Below are positions 1 through 9,415 of a DNA stretch of 64,000 nt, in pieces. Where the stretch lies: positions 7,924-71,923 of the forward strand of contig JBCCER010000001.1 in the NCBI GenBank assembly GCA_039030175.1. Direction: 5' to 3'. This DNA is from JANQGH01 sp039030175 (GTDB taxonomy: Bacteria > Pseudomonadota > Alphaproteobacteria > DSM-16000 > Inquilinaceae). Made by a program: the position numbers and the translations under genes. Within the stretch, counting starts at the first letter, position 1; each line of letters opens with the position of its first letter. The notes beneath the pieces are model-generated. The model did not search any database. It had not been told where the DNA came from and saw nothing but the letters and a program-made list of their open reading frames with translations.

Positions 1-654
1 GACGGGATCACGATGCAAATCGCGCAGCTGTCGCGCCCGAGTGTCCGGCACAGTGGGCGGCTGCTGATTGCTGTCCTCGACCCCGCGCGGTTTGAAGCAT
101 CAGTGACGGAGAGCGTGCCAGAATTCGCCGGCGGCGATTCGGCCCAATGGCGTCTTACCGTTGATGGCACCTTCTTTGACGAGAGCGAGCGTCCGATCTA
201 CTTGCTGCAGGATGGGCCGTTGGTTCACGCGCCGTTTCGCTCAGGAACAAGCGCCGTCTTTTGGTGCCGCGATGGGGCCTGCGACATCACCCATGCGCGC
301 GACTACGACCCATATCGCGCTGTAGACATTGCCGTGCAGTCTTCGCCCAGGGTCTTCGCCAACAGCGCCCCGACGGTTGGCGTGCGCAATGCTAACAGCA
401 TGGCTTCACGCGCCGGATTGGCCATCACCCAGTCGGGTCAGGTGGTTGTCTTTGCGACTGACCGTTGGCCCTGGCAGGGACTGACGTTCAATGAGGTTTC
501 GCGCTTGGTTGCCCCATTGATCGATGCTACGGACATCTTGATGCTGGACGGCGGCTCTTCGGTCGTATTCCAGATGGATGCCCCCGGCTTTTCCCTCTCC
601 GCACGCGGCTCCGGACGTTCGGTTCCTTACATGATCAGTTTTGCCGGCACCTGA
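1..654 (+). CDS. Phosphodiester glycosidase-like protein (DUF2233/NAGPA family), 5' end cut off
   Basis: The reading frame is open from the first base; the first in-window ATG is at 13, but the family usually has an N-terminal leader, so the true start probably lies outside the window. The C-terminal half carries the family signature: an LDGGSS motif near residue 180 followed by a GRSVPYMISF ending. Members are related to the N-acetylglucosamine-1-phosphodiester alpha-N-acetylglucosaminidase catalytic domain and are often exported. Its real substrate here is unknown. It is followed by the nitroreductase gene after about 50 bases on the same strand. Confidence 0.75.
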   Translation, partial: DGITMQIAQLSRPSVRHSGRLLIAVLDPARFEASVTESVPEFAGGDSAQWRLTVDGTFFDESERPIYLLQDGPLVHAPFRSGTSAVFWCRDGACDITHARDYDPYRAVDIAVQSSPRVFANSAPTVGVRNANSMASRAGLAITQSGQVVVFATDRWPWQGLTFNEVSRLVAPLIDATDILMLDGGSSVVFQMDAPGFSLSARGSGRSVPYMISFAGT

Positions 655-704
655 TAGGCAGGCATCGACTCCAGCCCTTGGCAAATCAAGAGCGAGGAAT
701 TGAC

Positions 705-1532
705 GTGACCACCTTAACCGACATTTTGACTCACCGTTTCGGGGCGGCACCAGATCCGAATGGGCTTCTGGACCAGTCGCAGGAAGTGAGTCGGATGGCG
801 GCAAGAGGCTCAGTCAGGGCGTTTTCGGAGCGTCCGGTGCCGGACGAGGTCATCGAGGGACTGTGTGCCGTCGCTTTGGCATCACCGACAAAGAGTGATT
901 TGCAGCAGCGGGATATCGTGATCGTACGCGATGCGAAACTTCGTCGGCAGCTTCATGACCTCATCCCGGGCCATGCCTGGCTGGCGGACGCTCCGGCGCT
1001 GTTGGTGTTTTGCGGCAACAATCGCCGACAGCGCTATCTGCACGAGCGGCGCGCCAAGCCATTTGCAAACGATCATCTTGATGCGTTCTTCAACGCGGCC
1101 AGTGACGCCGCTATTGCGCTGGCCACTTTTGTGACTGCGGCCGAGGCTATTGGCCTGGGCGTCTGTCCAATCAGTGTGATCCGCAACCGCGCGGAAGAGG
1201 TCAGTGCGTTACTGCGGCTCCCAAGCTTTGTCTTTCCATTCGCCGGTTTGGCGGTCGGCTGGCCGAAGGAGACGCCCGAAATCAGCCTAAGACTTCCACT
1301 CGAGACAACCGTCCATGTGGATCGTTTCGACGACTCGGAGATCGAGGACCAAATCGATGCTTATGATCGAAGGCGGGCAGACGTCCAATCCATCGCCAAC
1401 CAACGCCAAACGGATCGCTACGGGACTAGCGAGGATTACACCTGGTCAGAAGACAAGGCGCGCCAATACAGCGTGCCGGACCGGGCTGATTTCGGCGCTT
1501 TCGTTCGTCGACGCGGCTTCAATCTTGACTGA
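705..1532 (+). CDS. Nitroreductase family flavoprotein
   Basis: A 275-residue FMN-dependent nitroreductase-like oxidoreductase. The N-terminal RGSVRAFSERPVPDEVI segment is the FMN-binding start typical of the family, the middle carries the AIGLGVCPIS stretch that lines the flavin pocket, and a GLAVGWP motif follows. The length and a charged C-terminal tail resemble NADPH-dependent NfsA-type enzymes. GTG at 705 is chosen because AGCGAGGA sits about 6 bases upstream; an in-frame TTG at 678 lacks such a site. Substrate (nitroaromatic, quinone or other) cannot be told. The gene ends 6 bases before the convergent UspA gene. Confidence 0.85.
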   Translation: MTTLTDILTHRFGAAPDPNGLLDQSQEVSRMAARGSVRAFSERPVPDEVIEGLCAVALASPTKSDLQQRDIVIVRDAKLRRQLHDLIPGHAWLADAPALLVFCGNNRRQRYLHERRAKPFANDHLDAFFNAASDAAIALATFVTAAEAIGLGVCPISVIRNRAEEVSALLRLPSFVFPFAGLAVGWPKETPEISLRLPLETTVHVDRFDDSEIEDQIDAYDRRRADVQSIANQRQTDRYGTSEDYTWSEDKARQYSVPDRADFGAFVRRRGFNLD

Positions 1533-1538
1533 TCAGGC

Positions 1539-1967
1539 CTAGTCTCTGACGACCAAAACCGACTGCTTGGCATGCCGCACAACCTGCTCAGCGTTTGAGC
1601 CCAGCAATGCACTTCCGGTCTCAGGCCGGTGGGCCGCCATAACGATCAGATCCGCATTGATCTCGTCGGCGACCCGCAAGACCTCACGATAAATTCGGCC
1701 ATGCGCGATGATGTGCTGGATGCGCACGCCATCCGGGACGTGACTTTCCGTGAAGGCGTGCAGAGCATCCTGGGCATGCTTCAAGGCCTGCTTTTCGTAC
1801 CCTTTCGGGAAGTACTGGCCGACGATGCTCATGCCGAAGTCCGGCACGACTGTCATCATGTGCAATGTCGCGTCAAACGCCCTGGCATACTCCACAGAAG
1901 TGGGTAGCGGTTTCTTCCAAGTGCTCTCGGTCGCCACGTCGATCGACAGCAAGATGTCCTTATACAT
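1539..1967 (-). CDS. Universal stress protein (UspA family), last gene of the TRAP operon
   Basis: A single 142-residue Usp domain. Residues 118-132 give the ATP-binding pattern (GSALLGSNAEQVVRH), so this is the nucleotide-binding type. It follows the TRAP permease by 27 bases on the same strand. The arrangement matches teaABCD of Halomonas, where TeaD, a UspA protein, modulates the ectoine TRAP transporter; by analogy this protein may regulate the transporter upstream. That role is inference. Confidence 0.88.
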   Translation of the reverse strand: MYKDILLSIDVATESTWKKPLPTSVEYARAFDATLHMMTVVPDFGMSIVGQYFPKGYEKQALKHAQDALHAFTESHVPDGVRIQHIIAHGRIYREVLRVADEINADLIVMAAHRPETGSALLGSNAEQVVRHAKQSVLVVRD

Positions 1968-1994
1968 GTCAGGCGATCTCCTTGTTGTCGAAGG

Positions 1995-4900
1995 CTAGGC
2001 AGCAACCGTTTCGCCGGTTTGGCGCCGATTGCGACCCCGCTGCAGCACGATGACGCCGATCAGCAGGATGATGGCCGGTATCCAGGCGAGTTCCTTCGGC
2101 GGCACGTCGGCTTCGACCACGATCTCGGCGATCTGGTAGTCGAAGTCGAGGCCCAGATTCTGGGCCTCGCTGCCGAACATGACGTTGTCGAAGATCGCCG
2201 TGTCGCCATCGATCCGCACGCTGGCACCAAGTTGCTCCAGCCGGGCGGCCGCCGATTCACCTTCGGGCAAGGTCAGGACGACTGTCGTGTCGACCGGGTC
2301 GCCGGAGATGAAGTCCTCGCCGACCACGCGCAACTCCAGCGTTTCGTCAGGCGCTACTGTATCGATGACATCGAAGATCTGGTTGCCCGGCAGCAGCTGG
2401 TCGGGCGGGAATATCATGTCCATCCAATAGCCCGGTCGGAACAGCGTAAAGGCGACCAGCAGCAGGATTAGCGATTCCCAAATGCGGCTCTTGGCGAAGA
2501 AGAATCCCTGCGTTGCGGCCGCGAACACCAGCATGGCTATCACCGCGCTGATAACGGTTAACGCAAGGCTTATGGGGCCGCCGATATCGTACAGGATCAG
2601 CTGCGTGTTGAAGATAAAGATGAAGGGCAGGGCGACCGTTCGCAGCGAATAGAAGAAGGCCGTAAAGCCGGTCTTGATCGGGTCGCCGCCCGACACGGCC
2701 GCAGCCGCAAAGGATGCCAATCCCACCGGGGGCGTAACATCCGCCATAATACCGAAATAGAACACGAACAGATGGACGGCGATCAGCGGCACGACCAGGC
2801 CGTTTGCGGCACCAAGTTCCACAATCACGGGCGCCATCAGGGCCGAAACGACGATGTAGTTTGCCGTCGTTGGCAGACCCATGCCCAGGATCAGGGACAG
2901 GATCGCCACCAAAACCAGCATCAAGATCAGGCTGCCGCCGGATAGGAATTCGACGAATGCGCTCATCACCAGCCCGATGCCGGTCAACGACACGGTGCCC
3001 ACGATGATGCCTGCCGTGGCCGTTGCGATGCCGATGCCGATCATGTTGCGTGCGCCAGCAACCATGGCTTCGAACAGCTCGGTGAAGCCTTGCCGGCCTG
3101 CGGAATGAAGCTCCGGCTGGCTGTTGCGATAGCCGACCGCCTCACGCTTAAACTTTTCGCGTTGCAGAAACACGACGAAGGCAGCGACGCAAACGATGAT
3201 CTCGATTGCCACCACCAGTTCGGCTGGCCAGCCTTCACTGATCGACACCAGCAAGACGCCGGCAACGATGATCGCTGCTACGATCACGATCATGATGATG
3301 TTGTTGATGATCAGAGCGATCAGATTGACGATCGCTTCGCCGATGAAGGCAAAAAATCCGCCGCCGCCGCTGGTCTGGCCGCGGAACAGCGCCATGAGCG
3401 GCCGCTGGGTCAGCAGGATGAAGATCATGAAGACGACGGCCCAGAAGGCCGACAGGCCGGGCGAGAGCCGCTCGATCATCAGGTTCCAAACCAGCACGAT
3501 GATCGGCAGGAAGTAGTAGAGCCCCGTTTTTACTGTCGGGCCCACTTCCGGCAGGCTGACGACCGGCGCGTTGGGGTCGTCCATCTCTAACTCAGGATAC
3601 TTGGCAGCATACGCGACCAGCGCGACATAGATGACGACTAGGATCGCTGCGCCTATCCAAGCGGCGGCAAATTCGCCGGTAAACTGGGTCAGCAGCCCCA
3701 TACCGTAGAACACGGCCATGGCCCCAATGATGACGTTCAACAGGACCAGACCGCCCACCGATACCGTGCGGCGCAGCCGTTCTTTTGGAAGTGCCCTCGC
3801 GAGGCCTGAGAAGAAAACGATCTCGACTATGAAGATCAGGACGGTGGCTATGAAACCGAAGGTTGGGTCAGCCAACAGTCCGGCAAGTTCAAAGCCACCT
3901 GCAATGACCCCGGCAATGATGATTACCGATGCCAGCGTGATACCAAACGCAATCAGGCCCCACTTCATCGGCAGTGGCTCGCCGGGCTTGGGCAAGGCCT
4001 GCATGCCCGTCTTCATCGCCTCCAAATGAACGATGTAGACGAGAGCGATGTAGGAGATGATTGCCGGCAGGAACGCGTGCTGGATCACCTGCGTGTAGGG
4101 AATGCCGACATATTCGACCATCAGGAATGCGGCAGCACCCATCACCGGCGGCATGATTTGGCCATTGACCGATGATGCGACCTCGACCGCGCCAGCTTTT
4201 TCGGGCGTGAACCCAACCCGCTTCATCAAGGGCACGGTGAACGTGCCGGTCGTAACCACGTTGGCGATGGACGAGCCGGAAATCAGGCCGGTCATTCCAG
4301 AGGCCACGACGGCGGCCTTGGCCGGGCCACCGCGCAGGTGGCCGAGCATCGCGAACGCCAGTTTGATGAAATAGTTGCCCGCCCCAGCACGATCGAGAAG
4401 AGCGCCGAATAGGACGAACAGGAAGACGAACCGAGTCGACACGCCAAGCGCGATGCCGAAAACGCCCTGGTCGGACAGCCAGAACTGATCCATCGCGCGG
4501 TTCAAAGACGCACCCTGATAGCGAATGACATCGGGCAGGAACGATGCGTTCCCGAAGAAGACGTAGAACAAGAAAACGAGGGCTACGACCATCAAGGGCG
4601 GGCCGAGCGACCGCCGTGTTGCCTCGAGAAGCAGCAAGAGCCCGCCGGCAGAGACCACGATATCCAGCATGGTCGGTAAGCCTGGCCGGGTCGATAGCTC
4701 TTCGATGAACCAGAACCGATACGTGGCGCAGAAGGTGCCAACAAGCGCCAAGACCCAATCCACCCACGGCACACGGTCGCGCGGGCTGCGCTTCAGGGCG
4801 GGATATGCCAGGAAGGCGAGGAACATTGCAAAACCCAGATGAAGCGAGCGCGCCTGGGCATCGTTAATCACCAGCAAACCGGTGATGAAGGGCAGGGGAG

Positions 4901-5060
4901 AGGCGTACCAGATTTGAAATGCCGACCAGGCAAATGCCGTCCAAAGCAGCAGCTGCATGACGAATTTGCTGTCTGGTTGGCGCGCGCCGGTGTCAGACGA
5001 TGCGACTAGATCGTCGAGTTCGGCGTCCGAAAGCTGCCGGTCTTGGGCTTGATCGGCCAT
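1995..5060 (-). CDS. TRAP transporter fused permease subunit (4TM/12TM, with C-terminal DUF3394-like domain)
   Basis: A 1021-residue membrane protein fusing the small (DctQ-like) and large (DctM-like) TRAP subunits. The N-terminal third holds about four to six helices, then comes the large-subunit core with LGMGLPTTANYIV and DVTPPVGLASFAAAA, both diagnostic of TAXI-TRAP permeases. After FRPGYWMDMI near residue 870 lies a soluble, probably periplasmic domain of about 110 residues resembling DUF3394, then a final helix ending in a basic tail. It is longer than many fused permeases. It would drive cation-coupled uptake of an organic acid or amino-acid-like solute delivered by the TAXI receptor encoded upstream. 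Confidence 0.93.
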   Translation of the reverse strand: MADQAQDRQLSDAELDDLVASSDTGARQPDSKFVMQLLLWTAFAWSAFQIWYASPLPFITGLLVINDAQARSLHLGFAMFLAFLAYPALKRSPRDRVPWVDWVLALVGTFCATYRFWFIEELSTRPGLPTMLDIVVSAGGLLLLLEATRRSLGPPLMVVALVFLFYVFFGNASFLPDVIRYQGASLNRAMDQFWLSDQGVFGIALGVSTRFVFLFVLFGALLDRAGAGNYFIKLAFAMLGHLRGGPAKAAVVASGMTGLISGSSIANVVTTGTFTVPLMKRVGFTPEKAGAVEVASSVNGQIMPPVMGAAAFLMVEYVGIPYTQVIQHAFLPAIISYIALVYIVHLEAMKTGMQALPKPGEPLPMKWGLIAFGITLASVIIIAGVIAGGFELAGLLADPTFGFIATVLIFIVEIVFFSGLARALPKERLRRTVSVGGLVLLNVIIGAMAVFYGMGLLTQFTGEFAAAWIGAAILVVIYVALVAYAAKYPELEMDDPNAPVVSLPEVGPTVKTGLYYFLPIIVLVWNLMIERLSPGLSAFWAVVFMIFILLTQRPLMALFRGQTSGGGGFFAFIGEAIVNLIALIINNIIMIVIVAAIIVAGVLLVSISEGWPAELVVAIEIIVCVAAFVVFLQREKFKREAVGYRNSQPELHSAGRQGFTELFEAMVAGARNMIGIGIATATAGIIVGTVSLTGIGLVMSAFVEFLSGGSLILMLVLVAILSLILGMGLPTTANYIVVSALMAPVIVELGAANGLVVPLIAVHLFVFYFGIMADVTPPVGLASFAAAAVSGGDPIKTGFTAFFYSLRTVALPFIFIFNTQLILYDIGGPISLALTVISAVIAMLVFAAATQGFFFAKSRIWESLILLLVAFTLFRPGYWMDMIFPPDQLLPGNQIFDVIDTVAPDETLELRVVGEDFISGDPVDTTVVLTLPEGESAAARLEQLGASVRIDGDTAIFDNVMFGSEAQNLGLDFDYQIAEIVVEADVPPKELAWIPAIILLIGVIVLQRGRNRRQTGETVAA

Positions 5061-5153
5061 ATGAGGGCCCCCTGTTCCGCACCCCGGCTCTGCCGGTGGT
5101 TTTAGTGTCCGGCTGTCATTGTCGCAGCCAACTTATCCTTACGCGTAATAGCG

Positions 5154-5183
5154 AAAAGCGGGCGAGGTCAACCCCCGCCCGCT
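5154..5183 (-). terminator. Stem-loop with U-run between receptor and permease genes
   Basis: Read on the minus strand, an 8-bp perfect stem (AGCGGGCG with CGCCCGCT), 11-base loop and TTTT run lie about 30 bases after the receptor stop and before the permease start. It looks like a partial intrinsic terminator that would let the receptor be made in excess over the permease. Confidence 0.65.
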
Positions 5184-5212
5184 CAAAAATGTTTCCAAAA
5201 GATGACGTTCGA

Positions 5213-6229
5213 TTACGAACGCAGACGGTCCGGCACCTCGATGCCAACGGCATCGAAATACATCAGAGCGCCCGGATGCAGCGGTGCGGACAATCCGCCA
5301 TCGACCATGTCGTTGGGGTCGAGATTGGCAAATGCCGGGTGCAGCCTTTGGAAGCTCTCGAAGTTGTCGAACACCGCGCGAACGACCTCACAGATCGCAT
5401 AATCCGGCACGTCCGTGCTGGAAACGAAGGTCGCGCGAACGCCGAACGTGTCCACATCGTCGGGATTGCCGTTATACATGCCGCCCGGCACCGTAGCCGC
5501 CGAGTAGTAAGGATTGTCGGCGATCAACGCATCCACTTCCGGCCCCGCAATCGCGACGATCGTGGTGTCGCAAGTCGTGGTCGCTTCTTGGATGGTTCCT
5601 GACGGGTGGCCGACCGTGAACGGCATCACGTCGAAATTGTTGTCGCACAGCGCCTGGCTTTGCTCGGCGGTGGCAAGTTCGGAAACCTGGCTGAAATCGT
5701 CTTCGGACCAGCCAAGCGCGCCCATGAGCACTTCGAACGTGCCGCGAGCGCCGGAGCCTGGATTGCCGATGTTTACCCGGTTGCCCGGGATGTCGGCCAT
5801 CGAGGTAACGCCCGAATCGGTCCGCGCCAGCACGGTCAGAGGCTCTGGATGAACGGCGAAAACCGCCCGCAGATTCTCGTTGGCCTCTGGGAAGTTCTCG
5901 TGACTGCCATTGTAGGAATGGTGCTGCCAATCGGACTGCACGACACCCATATCCAACTCGCCAGACTGAATGGCGTTGAGGTTGAACACCGACCCGCCCG
6001 TTGATTCCACGGACATCCGCACGCCGTGATTTTCGCGATCGGCCGCGACCAAGCGCTGGATGGCGCCGCCCGTCGGATAGTAAACGCCGGTGACGCCGCC
6101 GGTGCCGATCGTGAGGAACATTTCCTCGGCGTCGGCCGGCGTATTGCAGGGGTTGTCCTGGGCCGACGCGGACACGGCAAAGCCGGCGCTCGCGATGATG
6201 GCCAGGGCTGAAACAGAGATTTTCTTCAT
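5213..6229 (-). CDS. TAXI family TRAP transporter solute-binding receptor
   Basis: A 338-residue periplasmic receptor. Residues 1-23 are a signal peptide (MKK start, hydrophobic core, ASAQD cleavage region). The mature N terminus has the TAXI hallmark of a glycine-rich LTIGTGGVTGVYYPTGGAI stretch, and the ligand-binding lobe carries NIGNPGSGARGTFE. TAXI receptors bind carboxylates such as glutamate or other organic acids; the ligand here cannot be read from sequence. It is the first gene of the operon receptor, permease, UspA. Confidence 0.93.
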   Translation of the reverse strand: MKKISVSALAIIASAGFAVSASAQDNPCNTPADAEEMFLTIGTGGVTGVYYPTGGAIQRLVAADRENHGVRMSVESTGGSVFNLNAIQSGELDMGVVQSDWQHHSYNGSHENFPEANENLRAVFAVHPEPLTVLARTDSGVTSMADIPGNRVNIGNPGSGARGTFEVLMGALGWSEDDFSQVSELATAEQSQALCDNNFDVMPFTVGHPSGTIQEATTTCDTTIVAIAGPEVDALIADNPYYSAATVPGGMYNGNPDDVDTFGVRATFVSSTDVPDYAICEVVRAVFDNFESFQRLHPAFANLDPNDMVDGGLSAPLHPGALMYFDAVGIEVPDRLRS

Positions 6230-6520
6230 GAACTTGCATCCCAGTTCTTAGTTGTTGTCTCGCAACTTCCCGAAGGAAGTACGGTTTTGCCCCGACGGTG
6301 AATTCGCCGGTCAGGCCGGCTGGATCCCCGCCAGGAGGGTCGACTCAGGGCCATCCCTTGCCGACAAGTCTCAGGCCGCCGAAGACCTGCGTGGCATGTT
6401 CGGCGACCCGCTTCGACCAGTGCCGGTCACGACACGGGTCTAGAGCCGGGCTGACTATGCCCGGTCAATCACGCCTTCGTCAACGTAATGCAATTTCGCT
6501 GACGTTCGTCGGTTTGGTCG
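6230..6520. other. Gene-free stretch upstream of the TRAP operon
   Basis: 291 bases between the receptor start and the aminotransferase stop, both on the minus strand. It must hold the TRAP operon promoter. A 6-bp inverted repeat, CCGGGC TGACTAT GCCCGG at 6446-6464, lies 57 bases after the aminotransferase stop and may end its transcript, but no T-run follows. No coding pattern was seen. Confidence 0.4.
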
Positions 6521-7876
6521 CTAGGCGGCCTTGCTTTCCAATGAGTTAATGGCGTCGTCCACGGCTTCGCCCAGTCGGTCCACGATTACGCGCACCTCGG
6601 AATCGCCGATGATGAAGGGCGGCGCCAGCAAGATGTGGTCGCCCATCTTGCCATCGATCGTGCCTCCCATCGGGTAGCACATCAGGCCCCGGTCAAGCGC
6701 GGCCCGCTTGACTTTTGCATGCAGTTTCGCCGAAGGCGCGAACGGTTTCTTGGTCAAACGGTCTTGCACCAGCTCAAGGCCCAGGAACAGGCCCCTGCCG
6801 CGAATGTCGCCGACATGTTGATGATTGCCAAGGCGGCTCTCCAGGGCCTCACGCAACGCTGTACCTTGGCGCCGGACGTTGGTCAGCAGGTCCTCCTGCT
6901 CAATGACAATCTGAACGGCTAAGGCGGCGGCGCAGGCTGTCGCATGGCCCATATAGGTGTGGCCATGTTGGAAAAATCCTGAGCCGTCGCGGATTGCGTC
7001 ATAGATCTGGCTTGAAACCAGCGCGGCGCCAATCGGTTGATAGCCTGCACCCAGTCCCTTTGCGGTGATCAGAATGTCCGGCGCGACGCCGTCCTGCTCG
7101 CAGGCAAAGAGGCTGCCCGTCCGACCCATACCGCACATCACCTCGTCCAGGATCAACAGAATGTCGTACTGCTCGCAGATTTGCTTAACCCGCTTGAAGT
7201 ATCCCGGAACGGCGGGGACGGCGCCGGCTGTCGCCCCGACCACGGGTTCTGCCACAAAGGCGATCACGGTCTCTGGACCCAGTTCTTGGATTTTCTGCTC
7301 CAGTTCTTCCGCAACCCTTTGGCCATAGTCCCAAAAGGTCTCGCCTTCTTGGCGATCGCGATAGGCGTAGCAAGGCGCGATATGGGTTGTGTCGATAAGC
7401 AGGGGCCGAAACTGATCGCGTCGCCACTCGTTTCCACCGGCGGCAAGGGCGCCCAGCGTGTTGCCATGATAGCTCTGGCGCCTCGCGATCAGATGCCGCC
7501 GTTCCGGTTGGCCGCGTTCGACATAATATTGTCGTGCGAGCTTTAGGGCCGCCTCCATGGCTTCCGAGCCGCCAGAGACGAAATAGACCTTATCCAGATC
7601 TGATCCCGGGATGGCGGCCGATTTGGCAATCAGATGGTCGGCCAGCTCTTCCATCGGCGTGTTTGAGAAAAAGCCAGTGTGAGCGAAGGGCAGGGTAGCA
7701 ATCTGATCTTGAACGGCCTTGATAACCGCTGGATGACTGTGCCCCAGACAGGAGACCGCGGCGCCGCCAGATGCGTCTAAATACTCACTGCCGTCCTGGC
7801 CAGTGATCGTGACGCCCATGCCCGAAACGGCGATCGGTGGGACGGAGGCGGTGCTGCGGTGAAATACGTGAGACAT
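6521..7876 (-). CDS. Class III pyridoxal-phosphate aminotransferase
   Basis: A 451-residue PLP-dependent transaminase of the omega-amino-acid/adenosylmethionine-8-amino-7-oxononanoate type. Visible motifs: the phosphate-binding SGGSEAMEAALK near residue 101, SYHGNT near 135, the catalytic aspartate in LILDEVMCGMGRTG (Asp244) and the Schiff-base lysine in ITAKGLGAGYQPIGA (Lys273). The length is typical. It stands alone, with a 291-base gap to the TRAP operon, so a metabolic link to that transporter is only a possibility. Exact amino donor is unknown. Confidence 0.92.
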   Translation of the reverse strand: MSHVFHRSTASVPPIAVSGMGVTITGQDGSEYLDASGGAAVSCLGHSHPAVIKAVQDQIATLPFAHTGFFSNTPMEELADHLIAKSAAIPGSDLDKVYFVSGGSEAMEAALKLARQYYVERGQPERRHLIARRQSYHGNTLGALAAGGNEWRRDQFRPLLIDTTHIAPCYAYRDRQEGETFWDYGQRVAEELEQKIQELGPETVIAFVAEPVVGATAGAVPAVPGYFKRVKQICEQYDILLILDEVMCGMGRTGSLFACEQDGVAPDILITAKGLGAGYQPIGAALVSSQIYDAIRDGSGFFQHGHTYMGHATACAAALAVQIVIEQEDLLTNVRRQGTALREALESRLGNHQHVGDIRGRGLFLGLELVQDRLTKKPFAPSAKLHAKVKRAALDRGLMCYPMGGTIDGKMGDHILLAPPFIIGDSEVRVIVDRLGEAVDDAINSLESKAA

Positions 7877-8210
7877 GATAGGGCTGCTGATAGAGGATGG
7901 AATGATCCGTTGCGATCAGGTCATACCATGGTCATTGGCATGGGCAAGTTGAAGGCCTAGCAGGCGTGATTCGACGGCCGGCGACGCGGGCGCTCTTGAA
8001 GACCGACCATTTAGCCAAATGCTGCGGCGAACGTCGCCTCGTCAGCCGGGCTTTTTGCTGGCCGGACCAGCGCGCCGCCACCACAACGAAGGTTAGCCCT
8101 GGCGGCGCTCCTGGACTTGATCGAGTTGATCGTCTGCAGATTCCTCTCAACTAAGGATGGATGGGGTATGCAACGTGCCGCCCATACAGGAGCCTTGGCA
8201 ACACCGGTAT
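7877..8210. other. Gene-free stretch
   Basis: 334 bases between two minus-strand genes. It should contain the aminotransferase promoter. A 62-codon plus-strand frame at 7966-8154 has no ribosome site or recognisable features and is taken as chance. Nothing else was seen. Confidence 0.4.
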
Positions 8211-8585
8211 CTAACCGTGATCGGCGCTCTCTAAATTCGCGGGTAGGCAGTTGATCGCAACCAGCGACATGCCCAGATCCGCCTTGCCATCACAGTCGAA
8301 TCCGTCGGCCACGCCTTCCGGGGGGTCAATGTTCAAGACCGCGTGCCCTGGATCGTCCGATGGCTCGCTCATCCGCAAAGTGCTGGTGCCATGGTCGCAT
8401 GTCACCTCTCCGCCCTCTTGGAACACCGACATCGGCAACACGAAAATGTGCTGGGTTGAGCGGTCTGCTGCACAAAACGCTGACGTGAACCCATCCGCAT
8501 CGCGTGTGTCAGATACCAGATCGTCTGCCAATGCGGCCGGCGCGATCAGGCTGGCGCAAACCGCCAGAGTGCATGCGTATTTCAT
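8211..8585 (-). CDS. Small exported protein of unknown function
   Basis: A 124-residue protein with a clear signal peptide (MKYACTLAVCASLIAPAALA, cleavage before DDLV). The mature part is acidic and has four cysteines (FCAAD, VTCDH, FDCDG, INCLP), enough for two disulfide bonds, fitting a periplasmic location. I do not recognise a family. ATG at 8585 is preferred over the adjacent TTG at 8588. Its neighbours, a lone aminotransferase and tRNA-Thr, give no functional clue. Confidence 0.6.
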   Translation of the reverse strand: MKYACTLAVCASLIAPAALADDLVSDTRDADGFTSAFCAADRSTQHIFVLPMSVFQEGGEVTCDHGTSTLRMSEPSDDPGHAVLNIDPPEGVADGFDCDGKADLGMSLVAINCLPANLESADHG

Positions 8586-8818
8586 CAAGGTCCCCTCACA
8601 AAGATTGCGGTACGGTCAGCATATGAACGGGGCTTGGTTACAGCAAGCTTTCTGAAAGCGGATTTGGCTTGGCCTTCAATACCCAGGATCGCTTGTCGCG
8701 CTAAAGTGAGTTTGGCGGCGTTTCTGCCAATTCAATCGCGAAAACCGATGCTCGCGGGTTTGCCCAAGGTTGATCGGTGTCTGATCAACTCTTAACCATT
8801 GATTCGCTTGAGAAAAGA

Positions 8819-8893
<75 letters not shown>

Positions 8894-9035
8894 ATCGGCT
8901 TCGTTTGCGGCGTTTCGCGGGCGAAGGCGGCGGGAACCTGCCACAGGGAAGGCAGACGGCGCAAGCGGCTTTTGCAATGGCTTGGAAACGCCTAGTGTTC
9001 GCCGCGTTCCGGCCTCGAGACCGTTGGAGAGTGAC

Positions 9036-9218
9036 GTGGATGAAGATCTAAAGAACCGCAAGCCCGACGGGCATTCGGGACGGGAAACGGACCTTAGAAA
9101 AAACAGCGTCGATGACCGCAAGCAACGTGAAGCAAGTGCTTTGCGCGCCAACCTCGCCAAGCGGAAAGCTCAAAAGCGGGCACGCAATGCGCCGGCTAAC
9201 GGTCCCCAGCCGGATTAG
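9036..9218 (+). CDS. Small basic protein, conserved in alphaproteobacteria, unknown function
   Basis: A 60-residue, highly charged protein whose second half (REASALRANLAKRKAQKRARN) matches the short basic helix pattern LRENLxRRKAQxRAR found in many small alphaproteobacterial proteins. GTG at 9036 is chosen because GGAGA lies 5 bases upstream; a longer frame from a TTG at 8982 has no such site. It lies between tRNA-Thr and dcd. Nucleic-acid or ribosome association is plausible from charge only. Confidence 0.6.
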   Translation: MDEDLKNRKPDGHSGRETDLRKNSVDDRKQREASALRANLAKRKAQKRARNAPANGPQPD

Positions 9219-9297
9219 TGCCCGCCGAATTGGCGACCGATTCGATCCAACCAATAGAAGGTGGTCGGGCGTTTGCGTTTGCTGTGCCATTGCGACA

Positions 9298-9334
9298 CGG
9301 GCCCTTCCTAGCCTGCGCTTGAGAAGCGGGCCCG
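9298..9334 (+). promoter_or_regulatory. Possible stem-loop in the dcd leader
   Basis: CGGGCCC (9298-9304) can pair with GGGCCCG (9328-9334), extended by CA/TG past one bulged G, about 80 bases before the dcd start. There is no T-run, so a leader structure fits as well as a terminator. Function is unknown. Confidence 0.3.
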
Positions 9335-9415
9335 GTGCGGCTACACACGGGGGGAGCAGAAGTCGCAGCGCCTTTCGACCTGGCGCCACCCCGCAGTCCA
9401 GATGAGCAACCGATC

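Noticed and set aside
3889..4767. 292-codon frame antiparallel-shifted inside the TRAP permease gene
   Set aside because: Arg/Gly/His-rich product of an alternate frame of the permease on the same strand; the permease frame has strong family motifs.
7966..8154. 62-codon plus-strand frame in the gap before the aminotransferase
   Set aside because: Arg-rich, no ribosome site, no motif; chance frame in G+C-rich DNA.
8792..8799. TTAACCAT, a CtrA-like half site
   Set aside because: No second TTAA at the right spacing and the nearest gene start is over 200 bases away.
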